Positions 32,958 through 42,844 of a stretch of DNA of 64,000 bases are shown here, piece after piece. Position 1 is the stretch's first letter. Each line of letters opens with the position of its first letter. Below the pieces are notes generated by a model. That model worked only from the letters and a program-made list of their open reading frames with translations, made no database searches and was not told the origin of the DNA. Origin of the DNA: Simmondsia chinensis (lineage: Eukaryota > Streptophyta > Magnoliopsida > Caryophyllales > Simmondsiaceae); the NCBI GenBank assembly GCA_018398585.1, contig JAGTTD010000015.1, positions 2,361,001 through 2,425,000 of the forward strand. Direction: 5' to 3'. Both the position numbers and the translations under genes were made by a program.

Positions 32958-33990
32958 AAATATATATATATTTTTTTTGATAATTGGATTTTCATTAATC
33001 AAAATAAATTGTACAAGCGCCCAATCAAATTGATGAGCAAATACAAACTACAAGGCTATCCAACCTATACAAAATGTGGATAATCATGTACATCAAAAGG
33101 AGATTATCAACTATATATAACAATCCTATAGTAATTGTTGTCAATCTACTGAATCCAAGTAATTAATGGGGAGCTTCTTAGAACGGTATTCTTTACAAGG
33201 GAGTCGGCTAACTGGTTTGCTTCCCTCTTCTGGTGAATGATTGAAACCCAAGAGAATTCTTTCCGAAGCAATTGAATTCTATTGATAACGAAGTTCATCT
33301 TCTAAGGATAAGAATCTAAGTTGTTCGCCCATGAGACTGCGTTTCTTGAGTCAGACTCAATTATTAGTCTATTGCTCTTGATGTTCTCATCTTGCCATGA
33401 GTATTCAAGTGCTAACCTTATGGCTTCAATCTCAGCATAGTTTGAATCTTTGGTCCCAATTGGAACTGAGAACACACAACGGATGTTTCCTTGCCAATCT
33501 CTAAGGACACCACCGACTCCTGCATCTCCTGGCTTCCCTATTGATGATCTATCTGCATTCCTTTTCAGAGTTCCATATTCAGGAGGAGACCATTGAATTT
33601 CAGCTCTTGAGCTCTTCGGTTTGCTCCACTTAGATGTCGTATCAATATCTGATATGATTTGTTGGATAGAGTAGGGAAGATCTTCATTCACTGCCTTGAT
33701 CCATGCGGCTACTCTGTACTTTGCAATATCAATGATGCTCTCTATGGATGTTCGCTTATTGTTGAATATGTTGTCATTTCTAGCAAGCCAAATGGACCAA
33801 ATTGCAGCAAAGAAAGTAATATACCAGCACTTGCCTCTGAAACAGCTTGTATACACTCCTTGCCATTGCTCATACCACAATTTGATTGTAGGTGAAAACA
33901 ACATTTCTTGCTTCCACCAGTCAGCTAATAGAGATTGTGTACACATAGCAATACACAGTATGGGTATGAGATGGATATGATTAGTGAATT
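32958..33990 (-). pseudogene. L1-type LINE 3' end with RNase H domain
   Basis: The minus-strand frame 33946-33302 (214 codons) covers the tail of the zinc-binding region (FFAAIWSIWLARNDNIFNNK) and a plant L1-type RNase H (RVT_3): LKRNADRSSIGKPGDAGVGG, SNYAEIEAIRLALEYS, LIIESDSRNAV. After one in-frame TAG the same frame continues with KREANQLADSLVKN. All four acidic RNase H positions appear present. The minus-strand 3' end (complement of TTTTTTTTGATAATTGG) is an A-tail. The upstream reverse transcriptase is absent, so the copy is 5'-truncated and dead. Confidence 0.8.
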
Positions 33991-33994
33991 TGTA

Positions 33995-34179
33995 GTGGGT
34001 TTACTTGCATCTAACGTGAGTATGCTAGAAAATTACATTAATAACATAATTTCGATTCGACCAAATGACTAAATTGACACAATGTCAAATTGTAGAAGAA
34101 CTAAATTGACACACCTAAAAATACCGTGACTAAATTAACACATCGAGAAAAGTATATAAACTTTTGTTGTAAATAACCC
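33995..34179. mobile_element. Partial MITE (GGGTTATTTACG family)
   Basis: Contains ACTAAATTGACACA units and the right end TTTTGTTGTAAATAACCC. The left half is lost at the L1 boundary. Confidence 0.55.
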
Positions 34180-34332
34180 ACATTATTTATATAATAAAAT
34201 TATTTAAAACTACATGCTTTTCAGGTTGAAAATTATAGTGAATTTTTTTTTAATTTTAAAAATTATTTAAACTATATTTTTTTTAATTTTAAAATTTAAT
34301 TATTTATAAAATTATTAAAATTTTAAATTATT

Positions 34333-34544
34333 CATATAAATTTATTTGTTGGACTATTTATTATTTAGGTACTTGTTAAATTTTTGTTGAAAACATCGAA
34401 ATAACTTGTATATATTATCGTTATTATTCACTATATTATAATATAGTGAATAATAACGATAATATATACAAGTTATTTCGATGTTTTCAGTAAAAATTTA
34501 ACAAATATCTAAGCGATAAATAGTCCAACAAATAAATTTATATA
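34333..34544. repeat. Near-perfect loopless palindrome (~105-bp arms)
   Basis: The centre CACTATATTATAATATAGTG is a perfect 20-bp palindrome with its axis between 34438 and 34439. The arms stay complementary to about 34335 and 34542 with only about five mismatches (for example CATCGAAATAACTTGTATAT against its complement at 34462-34481). Weaker inverted similarity continues outward. No coding sequence. It lies about 450 bp upstream of the bHLH start codon. Confidence 0.9.
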
Positions 34545-34621
34545 TTAAAATGAAAAAATTTCACTCACCTCTCTTTTCCCCCTACAGCAAATCGTTTTAT
34601 TGGCTGCCCACAGCACCATAT

Positions 34622-34765
34622 CTTCACCCTTTCAGGTTTGGCGTCCTTGGACACAACCTCACTTTAGAGTAGCACCTTAAAGGAATAAGGTTGTAGACAT
34701 CCCGTCCCTTAAACCCTGTATATGGAAGAGCTCTTGAGATAGTGGATATATTATTATTGTTGTTA
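34622..34765 (+). mobile_element. Fragment of shared LINE/SINE 3' domain
   Basis: TTCAGGTTTGGCGTCCTTGG, TAGCACCTTAAAGGAATAAG, GTTGTAGACATCCC and a TTATTATTGTTGTTATT tail match the shared domain. The bases CTTCACCCTTTCAGG could be a trace of a 5S end, so SINE or LINE origin is open. Confidence 0.6.
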
Positions 34766-34920
34766 TTTAAAAGTACACGTAAACTAAGAACACAAAGTCT
34801 TGTACTTTAAACTTTGGCTTTGTTCTCAAAAGCTTGAGCCAGCTAGAGAACAGTAGAATTGACCCCCCCTTTTTGAACAAAAAGAAAAAGAGGAACAACC
34901 CGAATGATTACTTTAGGGCA

Positions 34921-34949
34921 CAAATATATATCAACATGTTGTACATGTG
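34921..34949 (+). promoter_or_regulatory. Candidate core promoter of bHLH gene
   Basis: AAATATATAT at about 34922-34931 could serve as a TATA box 60-70 bp before the ATG. An E-box-like CATGTG lies at 34944-34949. Both are only motif matches. Confidence 0.35.
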
Positions 34950-34992
34950 GTCTTTTGCTTTCAAGCAGTTGTAGAAAGAAAATATCAACACG

Positions 34993-36565
34993 ATGATGAA
35001 GACGAACTCATCACCTAAACCAGATAGGAAAACCATTGAGAAAGCCCGAAGAGATCACATGAAATCCCTCTACTCCCACCTCTTCTCTCTTCTTCCGAGC
35101 CGTTCTCCTTGCTCTTCTTCTAGGGTACTTTCTTTCCCTATTTCTGTCCTTTTTTCGTTGGTTAAATAATTGTTAGACTTATGTGAGGAGTTTAATTTTA
35201 TTCTCGAAGGGAGCCGTGTTCCCAGGAATTAAATTCCTACGGGAAATTATATTTTCCAGAAATTTAATTCCTGTGTCAACTTCCTAGAAAGTAGGTAAGA
35301 TGTTTGGTTGCTATAATAGGAAATAGAACTTGTTGATGCTCTGATACCACTTGTTAACAAATTTCGCAAGATTTGAAATGAATACAGACTCAAAGATCTC
35401 AAACTAAAGCAGAAAATCAATGCCAAGAACACCAAGATTTTTACGTGGTTCAAACCTTAACTGGTCCTAGTCCACGGCTTCTTACTCCTAGAGAGATCTT
35501 TACCATTGATGTGGTGATTATTACAGATTATAACCAATTTCAACTCAAATCTAGTACATGCAAGACCTAGACTCAAGATTACAGACGCTTTCTTAAGATT
35601 ATAAGCTAGAAACTGAAGATCTTGCAAGGAACGAAGGATCAAGAGCTTGGAACCTCCTCGAATCAGGCTCACAAGGTTGGAACCTTCAAGTATTTGGCTC
35701 AGAGGTTCAGATTTAGGGTTAGAGTTTCATAGCGAACCCTCGAGGAGAAGAAAACCAGAAGAGAGAGGGAGAAGCTTAGAGAAATAATGTTCTGCTTCTC
35801 TAAAACCCTAACTTTCGGCTTATATACCCCCTAGGGCTCAATGCGTGTGCTTGCCCCCAGACCTCATCCCTGTCGTTCATTTACTTCGATTTAACGGACG
35901 AGATTTGCTCCAAACAAACACAAATGGCAGCCTTTATCGCTCGACACGTGTCTCGGTGACCAAAGGGTTCAAATGAAGCTTCTTAGGGAAGCTTTGTGCA
36001 GTACAAGTCAGGCAGTGTAGTACCAAGTATGGGCAGGGTAGTACAAATGGCAGGGCAAGCAAATTAGCAATTAGGATAGGGGGTATAATGGACAATATCT
36101 CGAAGTACCCAATTTAAATCTGAACTTTACTTAAACGCAACGTTTCACTTGAGCCATAATATTAGGTGATGCATTTTTACTTTTGTAATAATCCTAATTA
36201 ATAGCTAATCTCGTTTTAAGTCCAATTTAAGCCTAACCTATACACTATTAGGCATGATTTAGGTTATATACTTACCAATTAGGATACACCAGAACCTCCT
36301 TGAAGAAACTAGTTAAAAAAGAGGGAATTAGAACTTACCAGGGAGGATAGATAAGTTACTGCATGAGTTTTGAAGGAATTGAAAATTGCTAAGCAATTTC
36401 TACTTCCTTCGTTTTGCCAACTTCTTGCTAACCAAACAAGAGCCCAAATCTGTACTTCCCATGAAATTCTAATTCTCACATTTACTTCCTATATACCAAA
36501 CGAGGTCTAAATCTATCTCAACTCCTGTTTGGATAAAGCGTACTATTTTATTTTTCCAGTGCCTA

Positions 36566-36650
<85 letters not shown>

Positions 36651-39372
36651 TATTTTTTTTATTGAATTGCAGGACAGACCGACTTTGTTAGACCAAATAG
36701 AAGAAGCCACAAAGTACATAAAGAAGTTACAGTCAGACTTGGAGGATTTGAAGCTCAAAAGGAACAATTTGCTAGACATAAGTTCAAACAATGGTATGAT
36801 ATAGTTTCTTGATTTACTTACTTAGCGTCTTTTAGTATTGCCTATAATTTTCTTGTAACATTGTTTTCTCGGGCTTTGTTGGTTCTCTTTGCTGCCCGCT
36901 TTTATACGGTCTCGCTTTTACAAGTTGTCTATTTTTTATTACGACTTTATTGCTAATTATCAGGAAAAGAATCTTCATATAGTTTCTCCCTCATAATACT
37001 ATGTAAAACAGAATCCCAGGAAAATTTCGTGTGGAGTTGGCATATATGAGATCCATATATAAGTTCAAGTAAGGTTCCGTTAGGTGATTTAGCTCACTAC
37101 ATTTATAGGTTGATATTTTTTTTCTCTCACAACTCTAATGTAAGACTTTTTGATTGTGCTCACATGTGATGTTCTCAACAGTTCCAAAATTGAAGTCATC
37201 AGTCCTCATAATTGAAGTACATGAAAAAGGCAATGCTTTAGAAGTGTCGATGGTAACTGGGTTGGACTTGGATTGCCGTTTGTTCAATGCGGCCGTTCGG
37301 ATTGTACATGAAGAAGGAGCTGAGGTTGTTAATGCTAGCTTCTCTTTCGTTCACCCCAATTTTTATCATACCATCCATGCCAAGGTCATTATACTTTATT
37401 CATCGTTTCAACTTAGTTATTATACTTTAACATGTTGTGTTGTATGTCAAATATTTTTAGTTTGGATTAACAAAAGCGAAGGTCTGTAGTGAATCGTATG
37501 GACCTTATTTTTTGGGGCGGGTCAATATACCCATCATTTTCTGGGGTTTGCTATCGTGTCCTCATTATATACATTTCGTTGTACGGCTTTTGCCCAAGTA
37601 GACAGAAAGAGTTGGCGAGCTTGAGTTGCGTGTGGTTCTCCATTCCAGATCCAGTGAAACGTACCTTTTCCCCCCTGAGACTTTTTTCTCATTTGAGGGT
37701 CTTTCCACGTAAATCACTATATTATTATGTTTTCTTATCCCTTTTATCCTCATTTTTTCTCAGATTAATAAATTCGTATCTAAATCAACCTAAATCTTAG
37801 ATATTTTGCCTCACTGATCCATATATGATATGGAAAGTCTTGCAAATGAGGCTTTGGTCCCATGGTCAGTACCAACAACAACAACGATGACAAACCCAAC
37901 AATAGGATAAGTTGTTTTAGGGTCGAGTCATTAACCTTTTTTTTTTTTGCCTAATAGCCAAGTGTAGGAGTATACAACTAGATACTATGATCGGGAGAAG
38001 AGGGAGAGGTAGGCCAAAGAAGCGATAGATAGAGATGATTCGACATGACCTCACCCATCTAAACCTATATGAGAAGATAACCTTAGATAGAGCTCTGTGG
38101 AGGACAAGTATAGGTGTAGTCGATGTGGCGGTTTAGTATTGAGAAGCATGGTTTAGCTAACACCAGTGACCTTTGGCTTATATGTATGCCTGTTTGATTG
38201 ACTTGATTATGGCAGGAGCTGTTTTAATGCCTTTTGATGTCTGTTGCTTTCTATCTACTTGCTCTGTGCCATTGTTTTTGCTCATATGTCCCCAGACACA
38301 GCATCCCTTTAGGGTAATACCCTGAAGGGTTAAGGCTGTATACTCCCCCCCCCCCCCCCCGGGGAGACCCTGCTTAGACGGGAGCCTTTAAGGTGCTTGG
38401 TTTGTTGTTGTTGAGGCAAGTGTAGGGGTATATATCAGCCGAGCCTAAGCTTATTGGATGTGAGGCTCAAATTATCATCATGTAGTCAGCTTAGGCTCAA
38501 CTCAAACATCAAGGTTGGGTTGTCATAGCTAGGCTCAGGCTCAGCTTGGCTCGGCTCAATTGTGCTTGAATTAGCTTGACGATGAGTTTCCAGTTATGCT
38601 CTTTTTTTTTAAAAGTCTTGTTTAAGCTTGATCTAAGTTCATTTAAGTTTGAGCTTGGCTCATTTAGCCTTAGACTTTGCTCAACTTAAGATAGGCGGAT
38701 CAATTAGACATTCAAGATTATGAGGTTGAACTTTACTAGGCTCGAACTTGGCTTAGCTTAGCTTGATTTCAAAGCAAGATGAACAAATACGAATCTTTCA
38801 AGCATTATGCCAAATGGCTCTTGAGCCAGTTCAGCTCTTTAAACCCCTACCATAAGCGAGTTTGGTGGTCAGGAGATTCGAATTATACAATCTCATGTCC
38901 TAAATCTTTAACCTTAATAGTATTTTAACCATTGAACAAACCATACAATCGCATTCAAATGACTTGACTTGAAAAATAAGTATATTAGGGTAAGAATTCA
39001 CCTATAGAAAACACATGCATGGCAGCATAATAATATATTTTAGTCCATGGGAACCTTAAAATTTTTTGACTATTTTAGGGTTAAGCCGGTTACATTGAAG
39101 GTGATAACCTTAAAAATTTTTATCTCGGGGTTGTGGCATTGGGGTGGTCTGGTCGTGGAACAAAGGATGGAACTCAGATGCAACTCTCTCGATAACTGAT
39201 CTTGACTCGCTAGGCCTACCTAACTGTGGGTAGACGGTTTGGTGTTTTTTTTTTCCTTAACCTCTTTAAAAATAATTAATTATATCTTAATATTGTGCAG
39301 ATTGATGAATTTGAAAGAAGCCAAGCAGCAGCAAGAATAAGAGAGAAAATTGAAAAGTTCGTGCTAAATTAA
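34993..39372 (+). CDS. bHLH162: bHLH162-like transcription factor
   Basis: Four exons: 34993-35124, 36673-36793, 37182-37384 and 39301-39372, with GT-AG introns and continuous phase; 175 aa ending in TAA. A second ATG follows the first immediately. Residues 11-35 form the basic region and helix 1 (DRKTIEKARRDHMKSLYSHL); the glutamate and paired arginines expected for E-box contact are present. Helix 2 is in exon 2 (LLDQIEEATKYIKKLQSDLE). The C-terminal half (VPKLKSSVLIIEVHEKG, then AAVRIVHEEGAEVVNAS) is the ACT-like region of this subgroup. Intron 1 carries a MITE, LTR sequence and an ATT microsatellite. Intron 2 ends in an LTR-like repeat abutting exon 3. Intron 3 holds an RTE LINE and a hAT MITE. 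Target genes are unknown. The best family match is Arabidopsis bHLH162. Confidence 0.9.
35200..36510. mobile_element. MITE in bHLH intron 1, split by LTR-type sequence
   Basis: The left part (AATTAAATTCCTACGGGAAA, TAGAAAGTAGGTAAGATG) and right part (GAATTGAAAATTGCTAAGCA, TTTACTTCCTATATACCAAA) match the MITE at 41310-42092. Between them, at about 35338-36280, is an insertion whose left end reads, on the minus strand, TGTTAACA followed by GTGGTATCAGAGC, an LTR end with an initiator-Met-type primer site. The insertion's right limit is uncertain. Confidence 0.55.
36567..36651. repeat. (ATT)n microsatellite at the bHLH intron 1 acceptor
   Basis: About 28 ATT units end roughly 20 bp before the exon 2 acceptor (AATTGCAG, 36665-36672). 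The repeat occupies the expected branch-point zone. The poly-leucine frame through it is an artefact. Confidence 0.95.
36860..36975 (+). mobile_element. L1-like LINE 3' remnant in bHLH intron 2
   Basis: GGTCTCGCTTTTACAAGTTG, then TACGACTTTATTGCTAATTA and TCAGGAAAAG match the L1 3' ends at 12800 and 39700. Confidence 0.5.
37033..37181 (+). repeat. LTR-like repeat, copy 3, adjoining exon 3 of bHLH
   Basis: GAGTTGGCATATATGAGATCC through TCTCTCACAACTCTAATGTA to GTGATGTTCTCAACAG. The last AG is the exon 3 splice acceptor. Compare 25470-25640 and 29125-29297. Confidence 0.55.
37960..38414 (+). mobile_element. RTE-type LINE 3' end in bHLH intron 3
   Basis: The translation contains GRGRPKKR, then IEMIRHDLTHLNLYEK and ITLDRALWRTSIGVVDVAV, the C-terminus of plant RTE elements, with one internal stop. 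A 3' UTR, the shared domain (ACAGCATCCCTTTAGGGTAA, GGAGACCCTGCTTAGACGGG, with an expanded C-run) and a (GTT)n tail follow. Confidence 0.85.
38423..38849. mobile_element. hAT-MITE (GAGCC-rich family) in bHLH intron 3
   Basis: Ends TAGGGGTATATATCAGCC and CTCTTTAAACCCCTA. The interior is iterated GGCTCAGCTTGGCTC motifs. The 8-bp flanks do not match cleanly. Confidence 0.7.
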
Positions 39373-40759
39373 GAAGAATACAACTTTTCCTAATGAGAGA
39401 ATCAATAACATTTGAAGGACGTGGGCGATGAGTTTTGAACCCAAAATCTTTTGTTTGAGTTGTGATAGATAAACCGTAGCACCAACACCATTAACTCAAG
39501 AGGGTCGAAGTTGGGCTTATTTTTAACCAGTTTCTTCAGCTCTGTCATAGTTCGCCGTCCTCCCCTACATCAAGCCCGTCTTTCCCAGTACTGATATAGC
39601 CTTGTAGTGCCTGTTTGTTGTTTTCCTGTTTTCTTGAGTTTCTGTGTTGTGTTTCTTTTTTTCGAGTTTATTCGGGTTTTCTTAGGCCTCGCTTGTTCGA
39701 GTCGCCTGTTATATATTGCGACTTTATTGCTAATTATCGAAAGTAAACTCAAGAGGGTCGGAGTTGTACATAATAGACTTTGTTCCTTTCTGAAGGGCTG
39801 TAGTTGTCAAAGTAATGTACTGTGGAGTTGATAAAAATAAAAAAAGAATGTATTGTGAAGTGCAAAACTAATATTCAGAGTTTGTTTGATATTATTTTTT
39901 GTTTCTATATTCTTTTTCTTTTTGAGAAATTATATGACGATAATGCAGATATGGTTGAGCTTTTTGCAAGGTTGGAATATGGCTTTATTTTGACTAGTTT
40001 CTCCAACTCTGTCACGGTTCGCTATCTTCTCCTATACCAAGCTCGTCTCTCCTAGCATTGATATAGCCATGTAGTGCTTGCTTGTTGTTTTCCTGTTTTC
40101 TTGAGTAGCTGTTCTTTTTCCCGAATTTATTCGAATTCTCTTAGGTTTTTTTCCGATAATTACCGACCAAGTCGCAAAACAATTTAGCCGCTTGTGCTAG
40201 CGAGTCCTTAAAAAACTCGTTAAAAAAAGGGACACAGACAAACAAGAATAGGATCAAACAGGATTACAAACAATTCGGATTCTCTTAGGTCTCGCTTGTT
40301 CGAGTCGCCTGTTATACATTGCAACTTTGTCGCTAATTATCGGGGAAAAAAAACAAGGATGTTTTCTAGTTTTTTATTTTTTCTGTTTAGTTTTCACTTA
40401 AATTAGGAAAACACTAAAAACAAAAAATCAAAAACAAAAAAGAATTGGTTACAAAATATAGTTTTAAAGTTTTATAAAAATCAACTACTACAAAATATCT
40501 ATTATTTTTCTTTAATTACATTTAGGTATATATTTTTATTTTCATTGTTTTAAGTACTTTATGTCCCTAATTTTATAACAGATTTTTCGAAAAATTGTTA
40601 AGCGTTCAGAAAAAAAGAAAAATATTAAATTAATTATTATTTTTATAAGTTAATAATCTCTTCTCATGTATATTGGATCGAGAATTAGTCCAATTAGTAG
40701 AAAGGAGCTCTATGTATACATAATTATAGATAATATTTTTAGTTTTTAAATTACAAACA
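39373..40759. other. 3' flank of bHLH gene with two L1-like 3' remnants
   Basis: Two directly repeated, related blocks at about 39505-39745 and 39955-40345 share CTTGTTGTTTTCCTGTTTTC, TCTTAGG and TTATCG-type ends of the L1 3' family. Pieces of the GTTTGGTATCG palindromic MITE lie around 39880-39925 and 40355-40450, so the L1 copy appears nested in it. No gene is visible. Confidence 0.45.
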
Positions 40760-41175
40760 ACCTAAACTTTAGCTACGGTTTAAAAGAAAAAAGACCTAAA
40801 TTTTTTTATTTTTTCAATTTTACATCTAAACTTTTCAAATTTTATCAATGTCACACCTTAATGTACTGCCATTAACATCTGTTAATTTTTACTGACATGA
40901 TATTAAAAAAATATATTTTAAAATATAGAAATTATTTTCTAAATATTTACTAATTTTTAGATATTTGAAATGTATTTTTAGTTATTTAATGTAATTTTAA
41001 AATCATTTTAATGTAAAATCCTTTAAATTATTTTCCTTTTTTTAGAATGTCATGTTAACAAAAACTAGCGGATGTCAATGGTGTCATATTAATGTGTGCC
41101 ATTAAAAAATTAGAATTAAGTAATTTTTTAAAACTGTACATAAAATTTAGATAATTTTCAATTAAAAAAACCCAG
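40760..41175. mobile_element. Palindromic MITE, approximate ends
   Basis: The left block (TTTTTCAATTTTACATCTAA, ATGTCACACCTTAATGTACT) and the complement of the right block (ACATTAATATGACACCATTG) are inverted over about 130 bp. No duplication determined. Confidence 0.5.
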
Positions 41176-41309
41176 TACTTTATTTCAAATCCAATCATCA
41201 TTAAATTATAATCCATAAGGTTGATTTATTAACATCATCTCTTTATGGCCCGTATATAAAACTTTATTCGAATATGTATTTCCGAAAAATAGAGTACACA
41301 ACACTAAGG

Positions 41310-42092
41310 CCTCATTTGATTGCCACATGAATTAAATTCCTATGAAAAATTATATTTCTGCGAATTTAATTCCTTTGTCAACTTTTCGGAAAGTAGGTAA
41401 AAAAATGTTTGGTTGCCAGGATGGGAAAGTTAACTTTCTTAAGGAGGACAGTTAAAAATGAAGGAATTAGAACTTTATATAAGGGGGTGATGTAGCCCGT
41501 ATCTTGGCGGATCGGGTTCTTGACGAAATGGGTTACTTGGCGAGTTGTTATGAGACGCGGCTGGATAAAGACTTGATGATATTGACATCTATTAAGGTTA
41601 TTTAGTTATTAGACTAGGAGATAATTACTTGTTATTTTAAATAATTATTAGTTATTTTAGATAATTAAGAGTTATTTTTGTATTTATCTTTTAATTTTTA
41701 AGTCTTTTAGTTTAAATGAATTAGCTCATCTATTTAAGTGAGAGAAAGACTTAGGATTTTAATTAGTTCAATTGTTTTAGATATTTTATCGTTGTTTACG
41801 TGTTGTTTCTAATTCTCGAGGAGAGAATTTAGTTAGGCTCTTTATCCCCCTTTGTTCTTAATTATTTTCATAATAAGAATTTAAAAGAAGAGTGTTGTCC
41901 CTAAATTTCCATCTATGCGTTGCATCAGGAGCTAGGTAAGTTACTTCCTATATTTTGAAGGAATTGAAAATTGCTGAGCAATTTTTACTTTCTGTATTCT
42001 GCCTACTTTTGTCAACCAAACAAGAGTCCAAATTCATACTTTCAATGAATTTATATTTCGTGCATTTACTTCCTACATACTAAACGAGACCT
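41310..42092. mobile_element. MITE interrupted by a solo LTR
   Basis: The left end GGCCTCATTTGATTGCCACA and right end TACTTCCTACATACTAAACG (complement TCGTTTAGTATGTAGG) are inverted termini of the family also at 35200-36510 and 61252-61932. Confidence 0.65.
41488..41927 (+). mobile_element. Solo LTR (TGATGTAGCC family)
   Basis: Begins TGATGTAGCCCGTATCTTGG and ends TATGCGTTGCATCA. About 440 bp with no internal domain, primer site or second LTR nearby. The same LTR is at 57991-58502. The flanking 5-mers (GGGGG, GGAGC) match only partly. Confidence 0.65.
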
Positions 42093-42415
42093 AAAAATGT
42101 ACAGTAAAACTTGCCCCCATGAAATGGTAAATTTGACATAAAGAAGAAAAAGAAGGCAAAATTTTACCAGTCTTAATGCAAACACGTTGAGTTTACTATT
42201 CGATAGATGTGTAATTATCTCTTAATCACATCCCTTTTTGTGGTTCATATTCACTACCTCCCATGGCCTAACTTTTCTTCCTTTTTTTTTTTTTTTTACC
42301 TTTGGGTAATGTTACAGGTATCCGATGCATTATTTAATTTATATATTTAACATATATAACGAAATGTCATTGTCTTATGAAAAAGTCAATTATTTTTTTA
42401 CCTCTTTTAGAACTA
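42093..42415. other. AT-rich DNA before the Copia element
   Basis: Nothing recognised apart from a 14-base T-run near 42284. Confidence 0.4.
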
Positions 42416-42420
42416 CTTTC

Positions 42421-42808
42421 TGTTAGGAAAATATCTTAAAATTACTTAGTATTTAAAGAAGAGAAGCCGTGAGGAGACCGATCGATCAGGAAGCGCAATT
42501 ATCCAGTGTCTATATTCAGACTGAGGGTTACGTCATTCAGTATCCAATTCTAAAAGTGAGGTAATTTCCCAAGCGGCGCCGCCATAATACAAAATTGAGT
42601 GTGAGAGAGAAATATTGTAATTCTTCTTTTGATTCAATAATAAAAGCTCCAATCTTTGCCCGTGGTTTTCTCCCCTTTCGATTGTAAAGGGGTTTCCACG
42701 TAAATCATTGTGTCGATTGTTTCGTTTCTCTTTTAGTCCATTTATTTCTCATTATTGTCGTGGTATTTGATTCGATTGCATACCGGGAGAATTGTTTATT
42801 TCCGCACA
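42421..42808 (+). repeat. Copia 5' LTR (388 bp, internally deleted)
   Basis: TGTTAGGAAAATATC...TTTCCGCACA. It lacks about 72 bp that the 3' LTR has between two copies of the motif CCGATCGATC, so a deletion between short repeats is the simplest explanation. Contains AATAATAAAAGC, a possible polyadenylation region. Confidence 0.93.
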
Positions 42809-42844
42809 AATTGGTATCAGAGTCTAGTTCTTCGAATTGATACA

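Noticed and set aside
36567..36651. CRISPR array or satellite
   Set aside because: Simple trinucleotide repeat without spacers, in a plant genome.
36529..36804. Poly-leucine / poly-asparagine frames
   Set aside because: Translation of the ATT microsatellite in an intron.
37489..37800. 103-codon plus frame in bHLH intron 3
   Set aside because: No recognisable domain; lies within an intron.
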